Origin: Tetracentron sinense
Lineage: Eukaryota; Streptophyta; Magnoliopsida; Trochodendrales; Trochodendraceae
Direction: 5' to 3'
Assembly (NCBI GenBank): GCA_015143295.1
Contig: CM026557.1
Span: forward strand, 34,791,965 to 34,855,964
DNA: 64,000 nucleotides
Shown here one piece after another: positions 52,613-63,824 of this stretch. The notes beneath the pieces are model-generated. The model ran no database searches and had not been told where the DNA came from. It saw only the letters and a program-made list of their open reading frames with translations. Every line of letters starts with the position of its first letter. The stretch's first letter is position 1. The position numbers were made by a program, and so were the translations under genes.

Positions 52613-52747
52613 AGGTGGTATCCGAGCTCAAGGCATTAGGTTCCCTTGGGCTAACTTGTCCTCTTAGTAGGAGTTATGTTTATGTCACTCCGGGTCTGAT
52701 ACTAGAGGTGGTATCAGAGCACAAGGCATTAGAGTCCTTAGGGCTAA
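52613..52747 (+). other. Primer binding site region, duplicated
   Basis: Directly after the LTR the sequence is GAGGTGGTATCCGAGCTCAAGG (52612 on), a decayed form of TGGTATCAGAGC. About 100 bases later GAGGTGGTATCAGAGCACAAGG (about 52712-52733) has the canonical initiator-Met primer site. The following phrases (GCATTAG(G/A), CTTAGGGCTAA and CTTGGGCTAA) are also alike, so the segment is a duplication. Confidence 0.7.
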
Positions 52748-52909
52748 GATATTAAGTATAGGATGTAGGAAGATGTGAGTCTTAGGGAAGCAACATCAAG
52801 TTCAGGATTTTAAAATTGTTTAGGATTGAGTTTTGATTAAGCGTAGACTTAGGAATTTATGTGAGTGGATTCCTAAATGAATTATTTTCTTCTTCTCAGG
52901 ATTGTAAGC

Positions 52910-54113
52910 ATGAGAAGGGGTGGAAGAAATAATAGGAATGGAGGAGGCAGTGTGACTGATGGGGATACTCTAGATGGTATCCCCCAGACTAATGTGGGTC
53001 GGGCTATAGAAGCTATTGCTGCAGCCATGGAGAGACAGGCTGAAATTATGGCTCAGCAAACTGCATTGCTAGCGGCAGGTCAAGCTAGGCAAGAGAGGCA
53101 GGTTGATATTCACCCACTCCAGCATAACGGAGTGGAACCTTTTAGGAGAATGAGTCCTCCAGCCTTCTATGGTAGTAAGGATCCCTCAGTTGCCGAGTTG
53201 TGGATCATGCAACTAGAGAAGATTTTCTCCGTGCTTGAGGCTACCGATGAACATAAAGTGAAATGGGCCTCCTTCGTCATGGAAGGTGAAGCTGAACATT
53301 GGTGGAGGGCAGTATCTAGGCAGAGGAATGAAGTGCGAGCCGGACAAGAGTGGACTTGGGGAGGGTTCCTCGACATCTTCTACGAGAGATACTTCCCGGT
53401 GTTTGTGAGAGACCAGAAGGAGATTGAATTCTCTACCTTGGAGCAAGGGAGGATGTCAGTGGCCGAGTATGAGGCCAAGTTTGTAGAGCTCTCTAGGTTC
53501 GCTCCTCACTTGATTGCTACAGAGAGAATGAAGGCAAAGAGGTTTGAGCGAGGCTTGAAGTATTTCATTCAGGAGAAGGTTATGATACTTCAGCTCGAAA
53601 CATGTAGGGAGGTGTACCAACATGCCTTGATAGCTGAGAAGAATTCAGAGGAATTGTTAAAGAAGAGGGAGAAGATGCAAGCAAGCAAGTTTGATCCTCA
53701 GGACAAGAGACCGAGGATGTCAGGTCCTATGCCGATTGCTAGGCCTACCTCATATCAGAGGCCTACTCAGGCAGCCCCTCGAGCATCTCAGGTGGCTCCT
53801 CCTAGTGCTGGGACCCAGTTGTATGATGCATGCAACCAGTGCAGAAAAAGGCATAGAGTAGGAGAGTGTAGGGCACTTACTGGAGGTTGTTTTCATTGTG
53901 GAGAGGTTTCACACCAGATCCGAGATTGCCCACTCCGCATTCAGCAGGAGCTTCAGCCGAATCAGCCACATGGAGTTAGGCCCCCAAGCAGGCAGTCCAT
54001 GCAGCAGAGGCCACCACAGGGCCCTAGACCCCAGCAGCCTCGCCAGCCAATTCAGGGTCGAGTGTTTGCTACTTCGGAGCGGGATGCACAGGCGTCCGAC
54101 GACATTGTGCAGG
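52910..54113 (+). CDS. Tekay-like gag
   Basis: ATG 52910 (MRRGGRNNRN) is preferred over the upstream ATG at 52877 because a pyrimidine tract plus CAG (TTCTTCTTCTCAG, about 52887-52899) lies between. The retrotransposon gag core is about residues 85-225 (PPAFYGSKDPSVAELWI, AEHWWRAV, YFPVFVRDQKEIEFSTLEQG). Two zinc knuckles follow: CNQCRKRHRVGEC and CFHCGEVSHQIRDC. The region between and after is Pro/Gln-rich. The frame is open until a stop at 54137-54139, but the conserved reading appears to be spliced at 54113 into the protease. Gag forms the cytoplasmic particle and binds RNA. No internal disruption. Confidence 0.88.
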
Positions 54114-54251
54114 GTATGTCTATTTGTGTTTTTAGTTAATTAAGATATTGTTTTAATGCTATGTGTGTGATATTAAATATTATGTAGTATGATGTATGAT
54201 GTATGTATACAGTCATGATTTGACAAAATTGGCTTTGTGTATTTAATTCAG
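54114..54251 (+). other. Predicted 138-bp intron between gag and protease
   Basis: GTATGT at the start, TTTAATTCAG at the end, AT-rich, and several in-frame stops inside. Joining 54113 to 54252 gives an unbroken reading from gag (DDIVQ) into the protease (SLLINDFLALVLIDTGSTHS). The length is a multiple of three, so both sides share a frame. Confidence 0.55.
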
Positions 54252-57200
54252 GCTCATTGTTGATAAATGATTTTCTCGCTCTTGTGTTGATCGATACTGG
54301 TTCCACTCATTCCTTCGTTACACCTAGTTTCGCTCGAGAGTTTCCGATGGAGCCAAGTCTGTTAGATCGTGAATTGTCGATCGCTACTCCTATTGGTAGT
54401 TCAGTCATTACTGATAAGGTCTATCGAGATTGTGATATTCGTGTAGGTCAGAGAGAGATGCCAGCTGATTTGATTGTCCTTGAGTTCTAAGACTTCGACG
54501 TCATACTAGGCATGGATTGACTTTTCAAATACCATGGGCATGTTGACTGTTTTGGGAAGGTAGTCAACTTTAGACCAATCAGTGAGCCTCCTTTTTCGTT
54601 TCCAAGGGTTGAAGAAGAAAGACTTAGCTCGTTTTACGACATTGAGTCTTCTACCACGGATGCACCAAATTCCTCAAGTATCCCTGTTGTAGAGGAATTC
54701 ATAAATGTCTTTCCTAAAGACTTGCCGGGTTTACCGTCGGATAGAGAAGTAGAGTTTGTAATTGAGTTAGCTCCGGGCATGACACCTATCTCTAAAGCTC
54801 CATATAGAATGACTCCAGCAGAGTTGAAAGAGCTTAAAGAGCAGATTGATGAATTGCTTGATCTTGGGTTTATCCGCCCAAGTGTATCACCTTGGGGAGC
54901 TCCTGTTTTGTTTGTGAAGAAGAAGGATGGTTCGATGAGGATGTGCATTGACTATCGGCAACTGAACAAGGTCACTATCAAGAACAAATATCATTTGCCT
55001 AGGATCGATGACTTGTTTGACCAGTTGCAAGGAGCTAAGTATTTCTCCAAGATCGATTTAAGGTCGGGCTACCGCCAGCTGAAGATTAAGGCGGAAGATG
55101 TGCCTAAGTCTGCATTCAGGACCAGATATGGGCATTTTGAATTCCTAGTCATGCCGTTCGGTTTGACAAATGCTCCGGCAGCATTCATGGATCTCATGAA
55201 CAGGATCTTCAAGTCGACTCTGGACCGCTTTGTGATCGTGTTTGTGGATGACATTCTAGTGTACTCCAGGACACAGAAGGAGCATGAGATGCATCTCCGG
55301 GTCACACTGAAGACACTTCGTGAGCATAAGCTATATGCTAAGCTTAGCAAGTGCGAGTTTTGGATAGAAAAGGTAGCATTTCTAGGCCATGTGGTGTCTG
55401 GAGAAGGGATTTCTGTGGAACCTTCCAAGATAGATGCAGTGGAAGGATGGGGAAGGCCAAAGAGTTTTACAGAGGTACGAAGCTTCTTGGGCCTCACTGG
55501 ATATTATCGAAGATTTGTAGAAGGATTTTCCAGTTTGGCAGCTTTGCTTACTCATCTAACTCGAAAGAACGCCAAATTCGAGTGGAATGAGAAATGTGAG
55601 AAGAGTTTTCTTGAGCTGAAGAAGCGTCTCACCACCACTCCGATCTTGACTATTCCGTCCGGTAGTGGAGGTTTTGTGGTGTACAGTGACGCCTCACTCA
55701 TTGGGTTAGGTTGTATTCTTATGCAACACGGGAAAGTTATTGCCTATGCTTCTCGGTAGTTGAAAGACCACGAGAAGAATTATCCCACCCATGATTTGGA
55801 GTTAGCAGCTTTGGTTTTTGCTCTTAAGATCTGGAGACACTACTTGTACGGTGCTCAGTTCGAAGTTTTTACCGATCACAAAAGCCTAAAATATTTGTTC
55901 TCGCAGAAAGAGCTGAATTTGAGACAGCGTCGCTGGGTAGAATTCCTCAAGGATTATGATTGCTATATCCAGTACCACCCGGGGAAAGCGAATGTGGTGG
56001 CAGATGCGCTAAGTAGGCGACCTACTGGATTCTTGGCACACTTGATGGTCTAAGAATGGAAGCTACTCGAAGAGGTATCTAGCCTTGATGCAGGTTTCAA
56101 TGTGGGAGCGTCTGGAGCCTTGTTGGCTAACATTATGGTCAGGCCAACCTTATTGGATAGGATTAAAGACCTGCAGTGGAATGATGGAGAACTGCACGCT
56201 GCCATGAATAAGTCGCTTAGCAGCGGGTTTGAGGATTTCTCTTGGAGAGATGGTGGAGTTTGTTTCAAAGGTAGACATTGTGTTCCGGATGATGAAGATT
56301 TAAGAAGGGAGATTCTGGATGAAGCACATAAGTCCAAGTATACCGTGCATCTGGGAGGTACTAAGATGTACCAGAACCTCAAAAAGTATTTCTGGTGGAA
56401 AGGTATGAAGAAGGACGTGGCTATCTTTGCATCTAAGTGTTTGGTGTGTCAGCAAGTGAAGGCTGAACACAGGAGACCGGCAGGACTTCTTCAGTCTCTT
56501 CCTATTCCCGAGTGGAAGTGGGAAAATATATCTATGAATTTCATTGTTGGTTTGCCAAAGACGGCCAATAACTTTGATGCCATTTGGGTTGTGATTGACC
56601 GATTGACTAAATCAGCTCATTTTCTTCCATATCGGACCACTTTCAACTCCAATCAATTGGCTAACCTCTATATCAAGGAGATAGTCCGTTTGCATGGAGT
56701 GCCAGTTAGCATTGTTTCTGATCGAGATCCTAGATTTACTTCCAAGTTCTGGAAGAGTTTTCAGTATGCTATGGGTTCCCATTTGGATTTTAGTACGGTA
56801 TTTCATCCGCAGACAGATGGGCAAACAGAGAGGGTGAACCAGATCATTGAGGACATGCTATGAGCTTGCATGTTGGACTTCCAGGGTAGTTGGGTTGATC
56901 ACTTATAGTTGGTTGAGTTTGCCAACAACAATAGCTTTCAAGTTAGCATTCAGATGGCTCCGTTTGAGGCACTTTACAGGAGGAGTTGTCATTCACCTTT
57001 GTGTTAGGACGAAGTTGGCGAGAGGAAGCTTTTGGGTCCCGAGCTCGTTGGTCAGATTGTGGATAGAGTTCAGTTGATCAGGGAGAGGTTGAAAGCAGCT
57101 CAGAGTAGGCCGAAGAGCTATGCCGATACTCGAAGGAGAGATCTTGAGTTCAAAGTTGGAGATTTTGTGTTTGTAAAGATCTCACCTACGAAGGGGGTGA

Positions 57201-57574
57201 TGAGATTCAGCAAGCGGGGCAAGCTTAGTCCGAGATATGTGGGTCCTTTTGAGATCATCACCTGAGTCGGGGAAGTTGCTTATCGGGTCGCTTTACCACC
57301 TCACATGGAAGGTGTGCATAATGTCTTTCACATCTCTATATTGAGGAAGTACATTTCGGATCCTTCACATGTCATTCAATTGGAACCGTTGGAAATTCGG
57401 GAATATTTGACTCTAGTGGAGCAACCGGCTCGAATCTTGGACTGGAAGGAGCAATTTTTGCGTTCTAAGGTCATTCCTCTTGTACTCTTGCAATGGGAGC
57501 ATCACTCTAGAGAAGAGGCTACTTGGGAGAGAGAAGCCGAGGTTCGCAAAAAGTACCCACACTTATTCTCCTAA
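54252..57574 (+). pseudogene. Tekay-like pol: protease, reverse transcriptase, RNase H, integrase, chromodomain; nine stops
   Basis: One frame throughout. Protease LIDTGSTHSFV (54286-54318); reverse transcriptase [18 protein letters not shown] and active site FVDDILVYS (about 55242-55268); RNase [11 protein letters not shown] and [11 protein letters not shown]; integrase finger H-H-C-C (HLGGTKMYQ, CLVCQQVK) and D, D, E core (FIVGLPKT region, SDRDPRFTSKFW, HPQTDGQTERVN). The C-terminus VFHISILRKY and HHSREEATWEREAEVRKKYP is chromodomain-like and may guide integration to heterochromatin. Stops: 54488-54490, 54518-54520, 55757-55759, 56051-56053, 56861-56863, 56906-56908, 57005-57007, 57263-57265; the ninth is the gag-end stop in the intron if unspliced. 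No frameshift is needed. Confidence 0.92.
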
Positions 57575-57618
57575 GGTACATAAATTTCGGGGACGAAATT
57601 CTTTTAAGGGGGGGAGGA

Positions 57619-60110
57619 TGTAGAGACCCGAATCTTTTCTTGTATTTATTGCAAGTATTAGGGGTATTATAGTCCTTGTGATGTTTTAATGTTTATTGTA
57701 TTGTATATCTAATGGGTGTAGTGTGATTAAGGTTTAATCAAACTTCTAGTGCAGGAATGTCATATCACACTCTAAACTTTAGGAAGCTCTAGTTTTGGCA
57801 CTGTTTATTGGAATTGAGTGATTCTTGAACCATTAGAAAGGTATTGGAACCCTCTTCGAGGTTCATGTTTAATGTTTTTCCATATTTTTAGTCTAAGCTA
57901 AGTCAAAAGTGGGTTTTCCGATGTTTTGTCTGATGGAATTACAGATCAGTCAACTTTGGGGAGTTTTTGATCCATAAATAAAGGGGAATTTAGAAATTCT
58001 AAAATACCAGAAATGTTCGTTTTCGGAAGACGAATCCAACGCAAGTTGAATCGTCGAAATTCGACGATCGAGTCAAAAGTTATTGCCAAAACAGTATATT
58101 GAGTCAGAAATCTGCAAGCACCGATCGCTCGGTCAGAAGTAGCGATCGATCGGTCCAAAATTGATCGATCGGTATCTATCGACTGGTCCAAATTTTTGTA
58201 TGGGGAAAATTTTCAGAGAGTGTGTTTTTGATCGATCCCTCTGCCAAAAACACCGATCGATTGGTAGGCAACCGATCGCTCGGTCATAACCTCCAATCGC
58301 TCGGTCCTTCGTGTTTTTACAGAATTTCAGTAAGGGCTTTTTGGTCTTTTGGTTCTCAGACCTTGAGGCTATAAATAGGGATCCTAATTCAGGGTATTAG
58401 AATACTCTACCTATTTCTAACCTAATTTGGCAAAAAGTGAGAGAAACCTAGGGTTTTAAGAGAGGGATTTTCTTAGGGAAGAAGGAGATAGTTTGGATAT
58501 TGCAAGAAGAGCTTGGAAAGCTTCCCCAAATCACCTCGGGAGCGTTTTGAATCCAAGGGAAGGATTCCTAAGGTCGATATACTATCCTAATCAACTCTAT
58601 TTTAATGTTTTGTGAATGTTAATATGATGGGAATAATAGAATAGAGATTAGATGCATTTTTCCCAACTTTTCTATGAAGTAAGCTAATTATGGATAGAAA
58701 TGTGGATGGAAATGTGGATTAGAATGTGGATAGAATGTATGGAGGATGGGGAATGTATGGAGGATGAGATTAACAAGTGGATGTGATTGATATTTGGAAT
58801 ATATAGATGGATTATGGTTTGATGAATGCTTGAAAATATAAAAGGAAAATGGAATTATACTGTATGTACTCAAGGTGTTTGTGAAAATGCTTGAGAGGAT
58901 AAATGCTATTATACTCTTATGAAATGGTGTTAAATGGATTATGAATTGTGTTAAGAATTATGATAAGATATATATATGTGATTGTTTGGTAAGTATATCT
59001 AATTACTTGCATGAAAATTGGTACTCGGGGAGGTAAGAACTTAGAGGAAAATCTCTTAGACCGGGAATTCTCTAACTATTTGGTATGGGACAGTATAGTG
59101 GAGTTTCCATGGTGGGAGATCGGAATCTAAGCAATTACCAACTCGAATGTTAATTTCGATACTTAAGCACATATGCACGTGTATGTTAAGATAAGAGTCT
59201 CACAAGTCACACATGTGGACCACAAGCAAGAGCATAACATACGTATGACATTCTGAATAAGCATAAGCATGACATGACCTGTATCCGCTAAGAATGGCAT
59301 ATCAACTATTTGATTCTAAAGCATGGTCCGTATCCGCCAAGAACGGCATGCCAACTATATGATTTCTTATACATGGTCCGTATCCGCCAAGAACAGCATG
59401 CCAACTATATGATTTCTTATACATGGTTCGTATCCGCCAAGAACGGCATGTCACATCATTGTATGATCTAAATAAGTACATAAGCATAAGCATCTCACAA
59501 GCACGTGGTCTCATAAGCACAAGCAGCTCATAAGTGTATTGTCTTCTAAGTATATGATTCTCACAAGTACACGAGTCAATGTGATGATATGATGTATTTG
59601 CGCACACGTTCTTCCGTACTCTGATTATGTTATTATGCTACTGGATATGTTTCTAACTAAGTGCAGGTATATTATTATTGTTGGTTGGATTTTATATACA
59701 CCGAGTACTTTTGTACTCAGCCGGACTTTTGTCTTGGTAGGTTTAGAGCAGGAGTACACGGCGGAGCCGTGGGTTGAGGAAGCTTACATCGAGGAAGCAG
59801 CCGGAGTCTTGGATGGCTACACCTCTTAGTTTACGTTTCTTTTGATTGAGAGAGTTTTGTAATAGACTTTTAGAGGATATTGCTCAGTAGACTTTTATAG
59901 TCGTGTATCAGACTTGTTGGCTTATAGTGGGTTGTATATGTTGACTATAGACTTGTGCTTTTTGGTTATAGTTTATATATCGGAATTTTGTTATCCTCAT
60001 TTTTGGAGACTCGTGTAGGTAAGTATTGTATGCATGGATTTCAAGTAAGTTAAGTAATGTGACGATTCCAAAGTCTTATTTTAGCCTTGTAGGATTTTGG
60101 GGTCGTTACA
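57619..60110 (+). repeat. Tekay-like 3' LTR
   Basis: Partner of 50143-52611, ending GTTACA. It has one more copy of the 50-bp repeat, a deletion of about 27 bases near 59800 (GGTGAAGGTGAGCC missing) and scattered substitutions. The hairpin GAGTACTTTTGTACTC recurs near 59703-59718. Confidence 0.95.
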
Positions 60111-60115
60111 GCGTT

Positions 60116-60372
60116 AGATGTTTGAGGATTAGAAACCCACCTTAGTTATATTGACCTAGGTGCACAATGCATGTAATACCTTTAGACAATGACCCCCATG
60201 GCATATAAACATTGTCATTATAACGTGCATTAACACTCCCAAGACATTCATATGTATGGATATAAATCATTAAATCTCTATCAAACAAATCCATTATTAA
60301 ACTTATTTCTAAACCTGCACTTGAGATGCTATGTGGATACTACGGATACAATTTGATTTTGAGGAAAAAAAT
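60116..60372. other. Non-coding flank
   Basis: Nothing recognised. Confidence 0.4.
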
Positions 60373-60747
60373 AACAGATTCAAAAGTGTTATAAATGATT
60401 TTGAGTTGACTCAGTTTTCATTTTTCATGTGCACCAAATCCAAATTTTAAGAGATTCATCAAATTTCAAGGACATTTTCGGTCATTGAATCACTCAAGTT
60501 CACATAAAACAATACTTGAAGACCAATAAGCTTGCTAGCTATGGTGTATTACATGCCCAACTTGCACTTTTCTGGAACCTTTTAGATTATTTTTCTGAAA
60601 CTCTATTTTATTTAGTAAAATATAGCCTATTATTCAAGGGTTCAGGTTGTCTAACTTGGATGAGTCATTCACCTTTGGAATTTGGTACACATGAAAATTG
60701 AAAACTGAGTCAACTCAAAATCATTTATAATACTTTTCCAACTGTTT
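60373..60747. mobile_element. Foldback MITE with arms of about 60 bp
   Basis: The left arm AAAAGTGTTATAAATGATTTTGAGTTGACTCAG-TTTTCA (60382-60420) pairs with the right arm TGAAAACTGAGTCAACTCAA-AATCATTTATAATACTTTT (about 60700-60737), and the pairing extends outward and inward (CATGTGCACCAAAT / ATTTGGTACACATG). The loop of about 240 bases has a small ORF with no family resemblance. Confidence 0.8.
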
Positions 60748-61628
60748 AAATCTAGACCAATGAAAGGAAAAGAGAGAGGAATGAATATGAAAACCAGGCA
60801 TATGCTGAACTGTATGTTACATAGAGTCATCTCCATATATGTAAACCAATAATTACATCTGATCTAATGGAACAGTGACTCAAACCATCTTCTTCTTATC
60901 TATTTTCCCTTCCATTAAGTAGATTGAGCACATGACCTTTAGATTGACTGAAGTAACACCATTTCACTGAGTAATATGCACAGTGAAATGCATATAAAAT
61001 GGCGAAACCTACCGTTTGTCCAGTATATTTGTGTTGGGTATGCATTTGATAATCATGATGGTGTTAGAAGTAGAACAAGGTATATTTGTGTTGGGTATGC
61101 ATTTGATAATCATGATGGTGTTAGAAGTAGAACAAGGCCTCTGTGTGTTTCAACTAGGCACATGGACACATACACTCAGGCAGACAATTACATATGCATT
61201 GCTCCCATCCTTGTCATGCTATCCATCAAGTGACATAGCCGTAGAAGCAATGACCTAATTTGAGGATCATCCCAAACAAAACCATTTCAAAATTTTCTAT
61301 ACTTCTTGGACTGAAAAAGTTGACAGTGTAGTTTAAGCAAAAATCAATATTAAATTCAATTATATAAAGGTATAGGGTAGGCAATGGTTAATGTATGAAT
61401 GATCTACAGATCTAGGATGAAAGCTAGGGTAAAAAAAAATATTTAAGGGTCAAACAAATTGTCAAAGGGAGATTTTGGATAGGTCATGATCTGGGAGTAA
61501 TATCTAAATTTTGGATATTATAGAGATTAATTAATAATTTTAGGAAGTCTTTGAAATTAGGGAAAACCAAACTTAGAGTTTAGGGTGATTTAGAAAAGAC
61601 TTAGGGCAGTGATTATCCCACCATGAAT
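60748..61628. other. Non-coding stretch with one fresh tandem duplication
   Basis: Only the 57-bp duplication (61023-61136) stands out. The ORFs over it are not supported otherwise. Confidence 0.5.
61023..61136. repeat. Perfect 57-bp tandem duplication
   Basis: GTATATTTGTGTTGGGTATG ... GAAGTAGAACAAG occurs at 61023-61079 and 61080-61136 without any difference. 57 is a multiple of three, so a spanning frame stays open (60976-61233), but I do not recognise a protein on either strand. Confidence 0.9.
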
Positions 61629-61840
61629 ATGTAGTCAAATGCCGTGTCCACGTATCCCTTTTAATACCCTTTTAACTATGGTTAAATTTAAGAAAATTAA
61701 GGTAAATATATACATATTTTTTTAAATCAAGGTTAAATTGCCTAACCCTTAAGTGAGAGAATCTTAACCACAGTTGATGAGAGTTAAAAAGAGGCGTATG
61801 GACCAATGGAGACCACACATTTGACTACATAGTCAAATGT
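61629..61840. mobile_element. MITE of the TTAACC-type family
   Basis: Inverted arms: ATGTAGTCAAATGCCGTGTCC...CTTTTAACTATGGTTAA and TTAACCACAGTTGATGAGAG...CACATTTGACTACATAG. Related fragments lie near 6410-6620, 10085-10245, 31090-31180 and 62560-62738. Confidence 0.65.
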
Positions 61841-62560
61841 TGAGGTAAACAATTCCCTAAGGCTTATATTAGTAATTTTAAGTTAGCAGACATAAAGATA
61901 AAGAAGAACCTAACAACAAAAAAAGAAAAAATATAGTCGAACAACGGACATTTTATGTTTAAGTTCTAGAGTTTAAAACTCAAACTGATTTGGAAATATG
62001 TTAAGGTGGCATGTATGGCTAGGGTGTCAACAGATACCAATATTTTCCGTATCCGAATTTCTTTGCTTGGACAATTATCTGAATTGTTATTCGGTGAAGT
62101 GATTTTGAATGGTTACTTTAACTATTCGTCCTCTACCTAATTAAATATTAAATGTGTAAAATGATATTTCTTCTATCACTCTTCCGGTTAACAACACGTG
62201 TTTGATCACATAACACATTCTCTTAATTGATCATTTACTTAATAAGAATCTTTAATTAAAATTGTTGTTTTTCTAAATTAAAAAATAGAACCTCCACTAA
62301 ATATTAAACATGTTTAGTGATCCTTCTTCTATCACAACTCTCCAATCATTGGACTCTCTATCTCCTTAATTAATTGATCACCCACTTAATAAGAATCTTT
62401 AATTTTAAATAATATTTTTTATTAAATAATAAGAAATTCTCTTAATTAAATATTAAATGTATTAAATGATGCTTCTTCCATCATTATTCTCTAAAGGTTA
62501 TACCATCCATCTCCCTTATTAATTGATAGATCAAATTACAACTAATCGCAATTGAACTGA
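61841..62560. repeat. AT-rich stretch with about 170-bp degenerate repeats
   Basis: Between about 62135 and 62540 a unit recurs three times: (C/A)TAATTAAATATTAAATGT..., CTTCTTC(T/C)ATCA..., TTAATTGATCA...CTTAATAAGAATCTTTAATT. No gene. Confidence 0.55.
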
Positions 62561-62738
62561 TTAGGGAGACCACAACCACAGGTCAACATGTGTCCTTTTC
62601 AACCCGATTAAAATTCCTTAACCCTTAGGGTTCAACAATTGATATTAAAAAAAATTAACCTTAGAGTTAAGAAATTTTAACCCTATGATTAATTTTTTTT
62701 AAAAAAAAAACAAATGTTAGATTGTTGAACCATAAGGG
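62560..62738. mobile_element. TTAACC-type MITE, partial or decayed
   Basis: GGTCAACATGTGTCCTTTTC, CCTTAACCCTTAGGGTTCAAC, a central A/T inverted region and GTTGAACCATAAGGGT. The Helitron begins right after it. Confidence 0.5.
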
Positions 62739-62740
62739 TA

Positions 62741-63193
62741 TCTATACTACTTACTATATAACAGAGTTAGAATGTTTCTATGGATGCCACGTAGGAATCC
62801 TCTTCATTTATGAGGCCAAATCATCAAATTAAAATCAATAGGTAGGACCCACAAATTTCTATCTTGATCTTCATTTGTCACTTATTTTTCGTAAAATTTC
62901 TCTAATGCATTTTCTCTCTTTAAAGACAATGTTCCTTGCAAAGTTTTGTTCTCCCCTCATTGATTATGGTAGTTCTCATATTAATCATAATTAATTTACA
63001 TTATTATATTTTTATAGTAATAAAAATTGAGGTGAAGATGAGCTCCATATATCTACATTTTTTTAATAAATAATTCCATGTAAAAAACTGGTATAAAAAG
63101 AATTCATGTAATTTTATTGAATAAATATATTATATCTTAAGACTTATTTTATTTTTTTTAATTTTGCCGTGCATCGCACGGGGTGTTTGCTAG
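62741..63193 (+). mobile_element. Non-autonomous Helitron, 453 bp
   Basis: Starts TCTATACTAC after an A (62740) and ends CTAG (63190-63193) before a T, the Helitron A/TC...CTRR/T rule. Eight bases before CTAG lies the hairpin CCGTGC-ATC-GCACGG (63167-63181). No Rep/helicase, no terminal inverted repeats, no target duplication. The GCCACGTAGGAATCC segment near its start is common in such elements. Confidence 0.85.
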
Positions 63194-63824
63194 TTATTTT
63201 GAATACACCGATCCAACCATACTCGATTTGGATGTGTGTAACCTAATTGCCTTATTGTACAACCATAATCAAAGACCAAAGTAGCAACGAGCAGCGTCTG
63301 TACAGAGAAGCAATTAGATGGCCACTAATCCAAATGACATCCCCGTTTTTGCTTAGTTTTCTTCTATTCGGGAGTTGAACCTTTGTTAAATTTTAGATTG
63401 TACTAGGTTGTGTGCACGTGCATAGATATATATATGGTATAATAATTCGAGGGCAATTTTAGAGAAATAGAACCTGAGAATATGTTAGGAACCAGAAAGA
63501 AAATATGTAAGGTCATTTTGGATATAAAATTTGATGGACATATTATTAGAAAAATGTGGACATTTAGGGTATAGAAAATTAATAAATTTTTTGAAATAAA
63601 GAAAATAATATAGGGGTATTTTAGAAATATCACTTGAGGGAATTGTTAGGAACAAAAAATATATATAATGGCATTTTAGGTATAATAAAATTTACGGTCG
63701 TGTTGGGAACCAAAAAAAAATTAAAGGGTATTTATAGAAGGTAATATAAATTGGGGTTTTTTTTTATGAGAATACACACCCGGAGTTGCTTGGGAGACCC
63801 AATATACACCATCTTTTTAAAGGC
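63194..63824. other. AT-rich, non-coding, with loose repeats
   Basis: Between 63450 and 63740 phrases such as TGTTAGGAAC(C/A), GGGTATTT(T/A)(A/T)AGAA and (T/G)GGCATTTTAGGTATAA recur irregularly, suggesting an old tandem array. The minus-strand frame 63403-63633 is very AT-driven and unsupported. Confidence 0.45.

Larger units (their letters stand above)
50143..60110 (+). mobile_element. Tekay-like Ty3/gypsy chromovirus, complete, 10 kb
   Basis: LTRs at 50143-52611 and 57619-60110, with target duplication GCGTT at 50138-50142 and 60111-60115. The polypurine tract AAGGGGGGGAGGA lies just before 57619. Gag with two zinc knuckles, protease, reverse transcriptase, RNase H, integrase and a C-terminal chromodomain-like segment are in one frame. 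LTR length near 2.5 kb and the chromodomain fit the Tekay/Del chromoviruses (inference). Confidence 0.95.
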
